In this document: piece after piece, positions 8,284 through 16,906 of the stretch
Position numbering within the stretch: the stretch's first letter is position 1
Layout: every line of letters begins with the position of its first letter
NCBI GenBank assembly: GCA_963778845.1
Contig: CAVZVW010000009.1
Coordinates: forward strand, 1,364,001-1,428,000
DNA: 64,000 nt
From: CAVZVW01 sp963778845
GTDB lineage: Bacteria; Actinomycetota; Actinomycetes; Actinomycetales; Kineosporiaceae
Direction: 5' to 3'
Position numbers and translations under genes: made by a program
Notes under the pieces: model-generated
Seen by the model: the letters and a program-made list of their open reading frames with translations, nothing else
Told to the model about the DNA's origin: nothing
The model's database searches: none

Positions 8284-9860
8284 GCGGCCTCGCCTCCCGA
8301 TGCGCCGGTCATCGCCGAGCCCAGGCCCTCCGGGGTCACCGTCAGGGGGTCCACATCGGCGACGAACCGGCCGCGCAGCATCACCTTGAGCGTGTCGGAC
8401 AAACCGATCAGCTCGTCGAGGTCCGCGCTGATCAGCAGCACCGCCAGGCCCTTGGCCCTCGCGGCCCGCAGGAGGTCCCAGATCGCGGCCTGCGCGCCGA
8501 CGTCCACACCCCGCGTCGGATGGGAGGCGACCAGCACCGTCGGCTCCCCGCTCATCTCCCTGCCCACGATGAGCTTCTGCTGGTTGCCCCCGGACAGGGC
8601 CGAGGCGAGCACGTCGATGGACGGGGTTCGGACGTCGTACTCCGCGACGATGCGTTCGGTGTCCGCACGGGCGCCGCTGCGGTCCACGAGGCCGCGTCTG
8701 ACATTGGGCGCCTGCGTCTGGTGACCCAGCATGCGGTTCTCCCACAGCGGGGCCTCGAGGAGCAGGCCGCTGCGGACGCGGTCCTCGGGGATGTAGCCGA
8801 TGCCGGCCTCCCGCCGACGACGCGTGCTCCAGGCGGTGATGTCCGTGTCGCCGAGGAGCACCCGGCCGGCGCTGGCGTGCTGGATGCCGAGAAGGGTCTC
8901 TACGAGCTCGCCCTGCCCGTTGCCCTCGACCCCCGCGACGCCCAGGACCTCGCCGCGGTGGATCGTGAAGGTGATGTCCTTCAGCAGCGTGCGGCCCTCC
9001 GCGCCGTGCAGGCTGATGCTCTCGACGCGGAGCTCGGGCACCGTCGTCACGGTCGACTCGGTCGTCTCCGGCGACGGGAGCTCGCTGCCGACCATCAGCT
9101 CGGCGAGCTGGCGCGCCGTCACGGCGCGGGGGTCGACGGTCGCCACGGTCGTCCCTCGGCGGATGACGGTGATCTCGTCGGCGACGGCGAGCACCTCGTC
9201 GAGCTTGTGCGAGATGAAGATGATCGACAGCCCCTCCGCCTTGAGCTCGCGCAAGGCGTCGAAGAGCTCGTCCACCTCCTGCGGCACGAGGACGGCGGTG
9301 GGCTCGTCGAGGATGAGCGTCCGGGCGCCGCGGTAGAGCACTTTGATGATCTCGACCCGCTGCCGGTCGCCGACGCCGAGCTCCTCGACGAGGGCATCGG
9401 GGTCGACGTCCAACCCGTACTTGTCCCCGATCTCGAGGATGCGCGCGCGGGCGGTCGCGAAGTCCAGGGCGAGCCCCTTGCGCGGCTCGGCGCCGAGCAC
9501 CACGTTCTCCAGCACCGTGAAGTTGTCCGCGAGCTTGAAGTGCTGGTGGACCATGCCGACGCCGCGGTTGATCGCGTCGGCGGGGCTGTGCATCACCACT
9601 TCTGTCCCGTCGATGCTCACCGTGCCCTCGTCGGGCCGGTGCATGCCGTAGAGCGTGTTCATCAGGGTGGACTTGCCGGCACCGTTCTCCCCGACGATGG
9701 CGTGCACCGTCCCGCGGGCCACGCGGATGTCGACGTCCCGGTTGGCGACGACGCCCGGGAAGCGCTTCGTGATCCCCCGCAGCTCCACTGCCGGCGGGGT
9801 CGGGTCGGTGGCGATGGCGAACCTCCTGGGTGGGCGGAGTCTCGTGGTGAACGCCGGCAC
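8280..9860 (-). CDS. Nucleoside ABC transporter ATPase, duplicated (NupO-like)
   Basis: A double ATP-binding subunit of about 510-526 residues. The first half has Walker A GENGAGKST, the Q-loop HQHFKL and Walker B TLILDEPTA; its signature region is ELGVGDRQRVEI, a relaxed form of LSGGQ. The second half has VEGNGQGE in place of Walker A, as in the sugar/nucleoside class, and a clear signature SALSGGNQQKLIVGRE. The start is uncertain. The GTG at 9860 has no visible ribosome-binding site. A perfect AGGAGG at 9822-9827 lies six bases before an ATC codon at 9813-9815 (IATDPTPPAVELRG). The next in-frame GTG falls inside the conserved N-terminus. Actual translation may begin at 9815, on a rare or misread start codon. 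Confidence 0.88.
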   Translation of the reverse strand: MPAFTTRLRPPRRFAIATDPTPPAVELRGITKRFPGVVANRDVDIRVARGTVHAIVGENGAGKSTLMNTLYGMHRPDEGTVSIDGTEVVMHSPADAINRGVGMVHQHFKLADNFTVLENVVLGAEPRKGLALDFATARARILEIGDKYGLDVDPDALVEELGVGDRQRVEIIKVLYRGARTLILDEPTAVLVPQEVDELFDALRELKAEGLSIIFISHKLDEVLAVADEITVIRRGTTVATVDPRAVTARQLAELMVGSELPSPETTESTVTTVPELRVESISLHGAEGRTLLKDITFTIHRGEVLGVAGVEGNGQGELVETLLGIQHASAGRVLLGDTDITAWSTRRRREAGIGYIPEDRVRSGLLLEAPLWENRMLGHQTQAPNVRRGLVDRSGARADTERIVAEYDVRTPSIDVLASALSGGNQQKLIVGREMSGEPTVLVASHPTRGVDVGAQAAIWDLLRAARAKGLAVLLISADLDELIGLSDTLKVMLRGRFVADVDPLTVTPEGLGSAMTGASGGEAA

Positions 9861-9936
9861 CGACCACGACGGGTCGGGCCCGGCCGAACGCTACCGCGTC
9901 CGCGCCGAGCCCGACCCGTGTCGTGCCGAGTGGTCC

Positions 9937-11013
9937 CTACGGCTTCGTCGGAACCGTGACGGTACCGGCGACGATCTGGCTCTTGTAGTCGTCGGCCTTG
10001 GCTGTGTACGGCGCGACCGCCGTGTTCGACGTCGAGTAGCCGACACCGCCGGCCTTGAGGTCGAACGTCTGGAGCCCGGTCAGAGCCTTGCCGTCGACCG
10101 ATGCCTTGATCATCGTGTAGACGGCGACGTCGACACTCTTGATCATCGAGGTGAGGACGAAGGGCTTCACCGTCGCGGAAGCCGTGAGGTACTGGTCGGA
10201 GTCCACGCCGATCGCCCAGTGGCCCGTGCCCGCCGCGGCGACGGCCTCGAACGCGCCGGTGCCGGAGCCGCCCGCGGCCGCGTAGATCACGTCAGCGCCC
10301 TTGTCGATCATGCCCTGGGCGACCGTCTTGCCCTTGGCCGGGTCGCCGAAGCCGGAGAAGTCCGGCGGCTCGGTGAGGTACTTGACCTGGACGACGACGG
10401 CTGGGTTGACGGCCTTCGCGCCGGCCGTGAAGCCCGCCTCGAACTTCTGCAGCAGCGGGACGTTGACGCCGCCGATGAAGCCGACGTTGCCCTTCTTCGA
10501 CGCCTGCGCCGCGATCGCGCCGACGAGGAAGGACCCCTCGTTCTCGGCGAAGACCAGGTTGGCGACGTTGGCTGCAGTGAACGACGAGTCGTCGATGATC
10601 GCGAAGTTGGTGGCCGGGAACTCCGCGGCGACCTTCTTGAGCGCACCCGCGTAGGCGAAGCCGACGCCGATCACCGGGTTGTAGCCGCCCTGGGCGAGCA
10701 GGCGCAGCCGCTCCTCCTTCTGGGCGTCGGTCTCACCCTGCGCGGCCTCGAGCTCCTTGACGTCGATGCCGAACTCGGCCTTGGCCTTGTCCAGGCCACG
10801 GGCAGCGGAGTCGTTGAACGACTGGTCGCCGCGGCCGCCGACGTCGTAGGCCAGACCCACCTTGACCGACGACTTGCTCGGCGAGGGGGCGGCTGAGGAG
10901 GAACCGGATTCGGTGGGGGTTGTGGACGTGCCGCCAGAGCTGCTGCCGCTGCACGCGGCCAGCCCGAGCACCGCGGTGGCTGCCACCGCGACGAGCTTCG
11001 TCACCCGGAACAA
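9937..11013 (-). CDS. BMP-family nucleoside-binding lipoprotein
   Basis: Substrate-binding lipoprotein of the nucleoside ABC importer, 358 residues. It begins with a short signal peptide and lipobox VLGLAAC, so the mature protein is anchored by the Cys, followed by a Ser/Thr/Gly-rich linker. The domain starts at KVGLAYDVGGRGDQSFND, a typical BMP/PnrA opening; IGVDSDQYL occurs further on. I choose the TTG at 11013 because AAGGAG stands at normal spacing before it; the frame continues to 11100 without start support. It is the first gene of the operon running to add. The 281-base gap upstream presumably holds the promoter, though I cannot place it. Confidence 0.92.
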   Translation of the reverse strand: MFRVTKLVAVAATAVLGLAACSGSSSGGTSTTPTESGSSSAAPSPSKSSVKVGLAYDVGGRGDQSFNDSAARGLDKAKAEFGIDVKELEAAQGETDAQKEERLRLLAQGGYNPVIGVGFAYAGALKKVAAEFPATNFAIIDDSSFTAANVANLVFAENEGSFLVGAIAAQASKKGNVGFIGGVNVPLLQKFEAGFTAGAKAVNPAVVVQVKYLTEPPDFSGFGDPAKGKTVAQGMIDKGADVIYAAAGGSGTGAFEAVAAAGTGHWAIGVDSDQYLTASATVKPFVLTSMIKSVDVAVYTMIKASVDGKALTGLQTFDLKAGGVGYSTSNTAVAPYTAKADDYKSQIVAGTVTVPTKP

Positions 11014-11294
11014 GGGTGTCTCCTTCAGTGTGTGTTGGGTACGTCCCGTGAGGACCGTTCTGCAGGGATCGGTGGCGCCGTGGAGCGTTGTGTCGAGCAT
11101 GCGTAGCTGCCCCGGCTACACCAGGGATCGGGGTGAGGGTAGTCCCTTGGCAGCGACACGTCTGCGACGAAGGGCCCCGCGTTCCCGAACCGTGACCACG
11201 GAAACCCGATCGTTACCCGCGCTCGGGACAGGAAATCGGCCACCTGGCGGCCCGAGGTCGCCCACAGCCGGCGGGTGCCGGCGACGGGCGGTTG

Positions 11295-12461
11295 TCAGCC
11301 GCGTCGGGCGGACAGGTCTCGCAAGGCGGTCGCGCAGAGCACCCGCGCACCGATGCCGACGGCCCGTTCGTCGGCGCTGAAGTCACCCTGGTGGAGGTCG
11401 TAGCTGCGCCCGCCCGGCGTCCGTGTGCCCAGGCGCATCATGGCGCCGGGCACCTTCTCCAGCATCCAGGCGAAGTCCTCCCCGCCCAGGCTCTGCTCGG
11501 CCAGCACGAGGCTGCCCTCGCCGAGGGCCTCGAGCACCGCCTCCTCGATCACGAGCACGGCCTCCGGGTCGTTCACGGTCGGCGGGACCCCCCGGGTGTG
11601 CACGACCTCGGCGCGCACACCGTACGGCCGCACGACGTCGTGGACGACGTCGGTGACCAGGGCGCCGGCCTGCATCCAGACCGCGGAGTCCATGCAGCGC
11701 AGCGTCCCCTGCACCTCACCGCTGTTCGGGATCGCGTTCGCCGCCGCACCGGCGCTGATCCGGCCCCACACCATGGCGACCCCCGCGCGCGGGTCGAGTC
11801 GCCGCGACAGCACGGCAGGTACCTGTGTCACGACCTGCGCGAGGGCGAAGACGAGGTCCTCGGTCAGGTGGGGGCGGCTCGTGTGCCCGCCCGTGCCGCG
11901 CAGCCGCACCAGCACCTGGTCCGACGCCGAGGTGATCGCACCGACCCGGACGCCGACCAGGCCGACGTCCGTCCGCGGGTCGCAGTGCAGAGCGTAGGCA
12001 CGCTCCACACCGTCCAGCCCGCCCGCCGCGATCACGTCGGTCGCGCCGCCGGGTTGCACCTCCTCGGCGGGCTGGAAGACCAGCCGCACCCGGCCCGGCA
12101 GCCGCCCGGCCCGGTCGAGGCCGGCCAGCACGAGGCCCGCGCCGAGCAGGCAGGCGGTGTGCACGTCGTGCCCGCACGCGTGCGCGACCCCGTCGACGGT
12201 CGAGCGCCACCGGTCGGCGGTGCGGTCCTGCACCGGGAGCGCGTCGAGGTCGGCGCGCAGGGCCACGACCGGGCCGGTGTCGCCGATGTCGCACAGCAGG
12301 CCGGTGCCGGCCAGGGGCTCGGGCCGCAGACCCGCCGCCTCCAGCCGCTCGAGCAGGCGAGCCGTGGTCCGGCGCTCGCAGCGGCCGAGCTCGGGATGGG
12401 CGTGCAGATCGCGCCGGAAGTCCAGGATCTCCTCGGCGAAAGGGGCCAGCTCGGTGGTCAT
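11295..12461 (-). CDS. M20 family amidohydrolase (carboxypeptidase-like)
   Basis: A zinc/manganese aminoacylase-type hydrolase of peptidase family M20, 388 residues from the ATG at 12461 (a GTG five codons upstream at 12476 is the alternative). It shows RRDLHAHPELG at the N-terminus, the metal ligand motif ACGHDVHTA, FQPAEEVQPGGA with the catalytic Glu pair, and the late GGEDFAW motif. These proteins remove N-acyl groups from amino acids or related amides; the substrate is unknown. It lies upstream of the BMP transporter operon in the same direction, 281 bases away, so co-regulation is possible but not shown. A second M20 gene of the same type is at 32.1 kb. Confidence 0.87.
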   Translation of the reverse strand: MTTELAPFAEEILDFRRDLHAHPELGRCERRTTARLLERLEAAGLRPEPLAGTGLLCDIGDTGPVVALRADLDALPVQDRTADRWRSTVDGVAHACGHDVHTACLLGAGLVLAGLDRAGRLPGRVRLVFQPAEEVQPGGATDVIAAGGLDGVERAYALHCDPRTDVGLVGVRVGAITSASDQVLVRLRGTGGHTSRPHLTEDLVFALAQVVTQVPAVLSRRLDPRAGVAMVWGRISAGAAANAIPNSGEVQGTLRCMDSAVWMQAGALVTDVVHDVVRPYGVRAEVVHTRGVPPTVNDPEAVLVIEEAVLEALGEGSLVLAEQSLGGEDFAWMLEKVPGAMMRLGTRTPGGRSYDLHQGDFSADERAVGIGARVLCATALRDLSARRG

Positions 12462-12621
12462 GTCGCGACGTTTCACAGTGGCTTCAGGCTACCGGCACGC
12501 ATTGCGCAGCCATCGACAGCGGCCCCCGGCCGCACGGGCCCCACGACCACTGGACGGTAGGTGTCCCCAACACGCGACGGCAGGGACAGCTACCTGCCAG
12601 AGATCGCGGCGGCGGCAGGGG

Positions 12622-14202
12622 TCAGAAGGCGTCGGTCGGCACGTACGTCCCCCAGACGTCACGCAGCGCGTGGCACACCTCGCCGACCGTGGCCCGGGCG
12701 GCGAGCGCCTCCTTCATGGGTACGAGGACGTTCGAGGTGCCGGACGCCGCCGCGCGCAGCCCGTCGAGCGCCCGCCCGACGGCGGTCCCGTCGCGATCCC
12801 GGCGCAGCACGGCGAGCCGGTCCCGCTGGTCGGCCTCGATCGCCGGGTCCACCCGCAGCGGCTCGTACGGCTCGTCGTCCTCGACCGTGTAGCTGTTCAC
12901 GCCGACCACCGTGCGCTCGCCCTCGTCGATCTGCTGCGCCACCTCGTACGCCGAGTGCTCGATCTGCGACTTCTGGAACCCCTGCTCGATGGCTGCCACC
13001 GCCCCGCCGCGATCCTCCACGGCCTGGATCAGGTGCTCGATCTCCGCCTCGAGATCGTCGGTGAGCGACTCCATGGCGTACGACCCCGCGAAGGGGTCCA
13101 CCGTCTTGCACACGTCGGTCTCGTACGCGATCACCTGCTGGGTGCGCAGCGCGAGCCGGGCCGCCTTCTGGGTCGGCAGGGCGATCGCCTCGTCGTAGGA
13201 GTTGGTGTGCAGGCTCTGCGTGCCTCCGAGCACCGCCGCAAGTCCCTGCAGGGCCACCCGCACCAGGTTCACCTCCGGCTGCTGCGCGGTGAGCTGCACG
13301 CCGGCGGTCTGGGTGTGGAAGCGCAGCATCTGCGACTTGGGGTCGGTCGAGCCGAACTCCTCCCGCACGATCCGGGCCCAGATCCGTCGCGCCGCCCGGA
13401 ACTTGGCCACCTCCTCGAGCACGGTCGTGCGCGCCACGAAGAAGAAGGACAGCCGGGGCCCGATGTCGTCGATGCCGAGGCCGGCCGCCTGCGCCGCGCG
13501 CACGTACTCCTTCGCGTTGGCCAGCGTGAACGCGATCTCCTGCGCCGGAGTCGCCCCCGCCTCGGCCATGTGGTAGCCGGAGATCGAGATCGTGTTCCAC
13601 CTCGGCAGCTCGGCCCGGCAGTAGGCGAAGATGTCGCTGGTCAGACGCAGGCTCGCCTTGGGCGGGAAGATGTAGGTGCCGCGGGCGATGTACTCCTTGA
13701 GGACGTCGTTCTGGATCGTGCCGGTGAGCATTCCCGGGGCCACCCCCTGCTCGGCGGCGACCAGCTGGTACAGCAGCAGCAGCACCGACGCCGGCGCGTT
13801 GATCGTCATGGACGTCGAGACGCGGTCCAGCGGGATGCCGTCGAAGAGCAGCCGCATGTCCTCGACGGAGTCGATGGCGACCCCCACCTTGCCGACCTCG
13901 CCCGAGGCGATCGCCTCGTCGGAGTCGTAGCCCATCTGCGTCGGCAGGTCGAACGCCACGCTCAGGCCGCCCGTGCCTGCCGCGACGAGCTGGTGGTAGC
14001 GCTGGTTGGACTCCCTCGCCGCCCCGAACCCCGCATACTGGCGCATCGTCCACGGCCGGCCCGTGTACATCGAGGGGTACACCCCCCGGGTGAACGGGTA
14101 GGAGCCGGGACGGCCGAGCCGTTCGTCGGCGTCGAAGCCGTCGAGGACGTCCTGGGTGTACAGGGTCCGCATCGGCAGACCCGACTCCGTGCGAGCCTCC
14201 AT
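12622..14202 (-). CDS. Methylmalonyl-CoA mutase, catalytic (large) subunit without B12 domain
   Basis: Substrate-binding TIM-barrel subunit of an acyl-CoA mutase, 526 residues. It contains GRPWTMRQYAGFGAARESN, DLPTQMGYDSD and TGTIQNDVLKEYIARGTYIF. The Tyr in RQYAGF and the Arg in IARGTY match the pair that holds the methylmalonyl-CoA carboxylate, whereas isobutyryl-CoA mutases have Phe and Gln there. That favours methylmalonyl-CoA, although ethylmalonyl-type mutases are not excluded. The B12-binding domain (DXHXXG) is absent, so a separate small subunit must be encoded elsewhere; none is in this window. The ATG at 14202 has GAGGAGG just upstream. It ends 160 bases before the M20 gene. Confidence 0.88.
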   Translation of the reverse strand: MEARTESGLPMRTLYTQDVLDGFDADERLGRPGSYPFTRGVYPSMYTGRPWTMRQYAGFGAARESNQRYHQLVAAGTGGLSVAFDLPTQMGYDSDEAIASGEVGKVGVAIDSVEDMRLLFDGIPLDRVSTSMTINAPASVLLLLYQLVAAEQGVAPGMLTGTIQNDVLKEYIARGTYIFPPKASLRLTSDIFAYCRAELPRWNTISISGYHMAEAGATPAQEIAFTLANAKEYVRAAQAAGLGIDDIGPRLSFFFVARTTVLEEVAKFRAARRIWARIVREEFGSTDPKSQMLRFHTQTAGVQLTAQQPEVNLVRVALQGLAAVLGGTQSLHTNSYDEAIALPTQKAARLALRTQQVIAYETDVCKTVDPFAGSYAMESLTDDLEAEIEHLIQAVEDRGGAVAAIEQGFQKSQIEHSAYEVAQQIDEGERTVVGVNSYTVEDDEPYEPLRVDPAIEADQRDRLAVLRRDRDGTAVGRALDGLRAAASGTSNVLVPMKEALAARATVGEVCHALRDVWGTYVPTDAF

Positions 14203-14385
14203 CGCCGTCTCCTCCTCGCACCAAGGTCACCGCGGCACGCCGCGACCACCGAGCACCGACCACCAGCCACCGGCGCGCCATGCCCCGCGCCCGAGGCTAC
14301 CGAGGGTCGGGCCGTCAGCCACCATGGTCGGCGGTGGCACGGCTCACAGCCGCGCAGCGCGGGGCATTGACAGCGGCGCACTGTC

Positions 14386-15498
14386 TCAGAGCAGGTCCTC
14401 GCGCCCGGCCGCTCTCAGGTGGTCCACGATCCCCTTCACGTCCTGCGCACGCGCCCGTGAGGTGACGAGCACCGCGTCCCCCGTGTCGACGACGACGACG
14501 TCCTCCAGCCCGAGCACCGCGACCAGCCGCGCGGCCCCGGGGACGACGAGCCCGCCGCTGTCGTGCGCGACGACGCTCGCGCCGTCCCCCAGCACGCGCA
14601 GCGGACCCTCACCATGCTGCAGCCGCGCGATCGCGGAGAAGTCGCCGACGTCGTCCCAGCCGAGGTCCGCGGGGATCACGGCCATCCGCCCCGCCGCGGC
14701 CACCGGCTCCGCGACGGCGTAGTCGATCGCCACCCGCTCGAGGTCCGGCCACAGCCGCTCGAGCGCCTCGGCCCGCCGCGGGGTGTCCCAGGCGGCGGCG
14801 ATCTCGACGAGCCCCGCGTGCAGGTGCGGCCGACCGGCCGCCAGCGCGTCGAGCAGCACCTCGGCACGTGCGACGAACATGCCGGCGTTCCAGAGGTAGC
14901 CGCCGTGCGCGAGATAGCCCGCGGCGGTCTGCGCGTCCGGCTTCTCGACGAAGCGGGGGACGGCGCGCGCCTGCGGTGCGCCCTCGACGTCCAGCAGGTC
15001 ACCGGTGCGGATGTAGCCGTAGCCCGTGGCCGGGCGGTCGGGCGCGATCCCGACCGTGGCCACATAGCCGGCCGCCGCCACGACGACCGCCTGGCGCACA
15101 GCGGCCGCGAAGGCCTGCGTGTCCCCGACGACATGGTCCGCGGCGAACGCACCGACCACGCACCCCGGACGGCGCACCTCGGCGACCGCGGCGGCCAGCC
15201 CGATGGCGGCGGCAGAGTCCTTCGGTGACGGCTCGCTGAGGACGTCGACCTCGGCGAACGCGGCCAGCTGGTGCCGCACGGCCGCCGCGTGCGCGGGACC
15301 GGTGACGACCATGACCCCCCCGGCGCCCGCCAGCGGGGCCAGCCGGTCGAGGGTCTGCTGCAGCAGCGAGCGACCCGAGCCGGTGAGGTCCAGCAGGAAC
15401 TTCGGGCGGTCCCGGCGCGACAGCGGCCAGAGCCGGGTGCCGGCGCCTCCTGCCGGCACGATCGGGCAGAAGCCGTCGATGGGGCCGACAGGGGTCAT
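14386..15498 (-). CDS. manC: Mannose-1-phosphate guanylyltransferase
   Basis: Makes GDP-mannose from mannose 1-phosphate and GTP for cell-envelope glycans and glycolipids. The 370-residue protein has the nucleotidyltransferase signature PAGGAGTRLWPLSRRDRPKF at 15-34, AFAADHVV with the metal-binding Asp, RFVEKPD, and GYLWNAGMF. It lacks a fused phosphomannose isomerase domain, and the isomerase is a separate gene (manA at 28.7 kb). The ATG start is at 15498. The neighbours do not form an obvious mannan operon. Confidence 0.9.
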   Translation of the reverse strand: MTPVGPIDGFCPIVPAGGAGTRLWPLSRRDRPKFLLDLTGSGRSLLQQTLDRLAPLAGAGGVMVVTGPAHAAAVRHQLAAFAEVDVLSEPSPKDSAAAIGLAAAVAEVRRPGCVVGAFAADHVVGDTQAFAAAVRQAVVVAAAGYVATVGIAPDRPATGYGYIRTGDLLDVEGAPQARAVPRFVEKPDAQTAAGYLAHGGYLWNAGMFVARAEVLLDALAAGRPHLHAGLVEIAAAWDTPRRAEALERLWPDLERVAIDYAVAEPVAAAGRMAVIPADLGWDDVGDFSAIARLQHGEGPLRVLGDGASVVAHDSGGLVVPGAARLVAVLGLEDVVVVDTGDAVLVTSRARAQDVKGIVDHLRAAGREDLL

Positions 15499-15577
15499 GG
15501 CGCAACCGTAGACGCCGCCCGTGCCGCGGACGTGCGTGCGCTTCTCGCGTGCCCTGCGGCGTTAGCCTCGATGGACC

Positions 15578-16846
15578 ATGCACGCAGCGACCCCGACCCA
15601 GGCCACCGCGAGAGCGCCCCGATGCCGGGCTGTCGCCCTCGGGGCCGGGCTGCTCGCGTGCCTGCTCGGCGCGGCTGTGGCGACGTCCGCCTCCGCGGCA
15701 TCCCCCTCCGCGGCGACCCCCTCCGCGGCGTCCCCCTCCGCGGCTTCTCCCGGCCCGGCGGCGTCCGGCCCGTCTGCCACCCCGGCGCTGTCGACGATCG
15801 GCGGGCTCAGGCTCGCCGGGCCCGGCATCCAGGTGGACCTGCCGCCCGGCGTGCGTCGGCCCCCCGCCATCGCGGCCACCGGCTGGCTCGTCGCCGACCT
15901 GGACACCGGCGCGGTGCTCGCCTCGTCGAATGCGCATCTGCGGCTCGGCCCCGCCAGCACGTTGAAGGTGCTGACCGTCATCACGGTGTTCCCCCACCTC
16001 GACCCCCACGCCACGGTCGTCGCGCAGGCCTCTGACGCCGCGATGGGCGGCACCAAGGTGGGTATGGTGCCCGGCTCCGTGTACTCGGTCGACGACCTCC
16101 TCCACGGCCTCATGCTGGGCAGCGGCAACGACACCGCGAACGCGCTGGCCCGGATGTTCGGCGGCACGCCCGCGGCGGCCGGGCTGCTCAACCAGAAGGC
16201 CCAGCAGCTGCAGGCCCTGGACACCCATGCGGTGAACACCTGCGGGCTCGACGCGCCGGGACAGGTCACGAGCGCCTATGACCTCGCCCTCTTCGGGCGG
16301 GTGGCGCTGGCCGATCCCGGCATCGCCCGGCTCGTCGCGACGACGCGGTACCGCTTCCCCGCCGCCGGGACGACGTCGGGGCCCAAGCGGGCGACGTTCG
16401 AGATCCAGAACCACAACCACCTGCTCGCCACGTTCCCCGGCGCCACGGGTGTCAAGAACGGCTGGACGGACCGCGCCCTCGGCTCGTTCGTCGGCAGCGC
16501 CACCAGGGGCGGTCACAGCTACGTCGTGACGCTGCTGCACGCCAAGGGCGTCACCTGGACGATGGCCCGCGCGTTGCTCGAATGGGCGTTCGCGGCCGGC
16601 CCGCGGGCCACGCCTGTGGGCATGCTGGTGCCGCCGGTCCACGGCACGCCGGCTGCCACCGGCGAGGGCTCGCCCGGCTCCGGCGCCGCGCCGGGTACCA
16701 CCGTGGGCCGCGCGACGGCAGCTTTGGGGCAGCGCGCGGCGGCGGCCTCCGAGGTGTGGTCCGCCTGGCCGTTCGGGGTGGCTGTCGTCGCGGCCGGTGT
16801 GGGGGGCGGCCTGCTCCTCGGCCTGCGCCGCCGACGTCGCACCTGA
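15578..16846 (+). CDS. D-alanyl-D-alanine carboxypeptidase (DacA-like)
   Basis: Serine-type carboxypeptidase that trims peptidoglycan stem peptides outside the membrane. The 422-residue protein has an N-terminal signal sequence, a low-complexity Ala/Ser/Pro linker encoded by 15-bp repeats, and then the penicillin-binding domain. The SXXK motif is STLK (in GPASTLKVLTV), the SXN motif is SGN (in LGSGNDTANAL), and the third motif is KNG (in GVKNGWTDRA) rather than the common KTG. A C-terminal hydrophobic segment (AVVAAGVGGGLLLGL) followed by Arg residues anchors it in the membrane. The ATG at 15578 gives a proper signal peptide. It diverges from manC and is convergent with the YihY gene. Confidence 0.9.
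   Translation: MHAATPTQATARAPRCRAVALGAGLLACLLGAAVATSASAASPSAATPSAASPSAASPGPAASGPSATPALSTIGGLRLAGPGIQVDLPPGVRRPPAIAATGWLVADLDTGAVLASSNAHLRLGPASTLKVLTVITVFPHLDPHATVVAQASDAAMGGTKVGMVPGSVYSVDDLLHGLMLGSGNDTANALARMFGGTPAAAGLLNQKAQQLQALDTHAVNTCGLDAPGQVTSAYDLALFGRVALADPGIARLVATTRYRFPAAGTTSGPKRATFEIQNHNHLLATFPGATGVKNGWTDRALGSFVGSATRGGHSYVVTLLHAKGVTWTMARALLEWAFAAGPRATPVGMLVPPVHGTPAATGEGSPGSGAAPGTTVGRATAALGQRAAAASEVWSAWPFGVAVVAAGVGGGLLLGLRRRRRT
15692..15751. repeat. 15-bp tandem repeat in the carboxypeptidase linker
   Basis: Four 15-base units (TCCGCGGCATCCCCC and variants) at 15692-15706, 15707-15721, 15722-15736 and 15737-15751. They encode the SAASP-type linker between the signal peptide and the catalytic domain. 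Changes in unit number would change linker length but not frame. Confidence 0.8.
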
Positions 16847-16906
16847 CCTGAGGCCCCACCGACCGTGCCTGCCCTCCCATCCGTCGCCGACGACGGTGAG
16901 CAGTGA

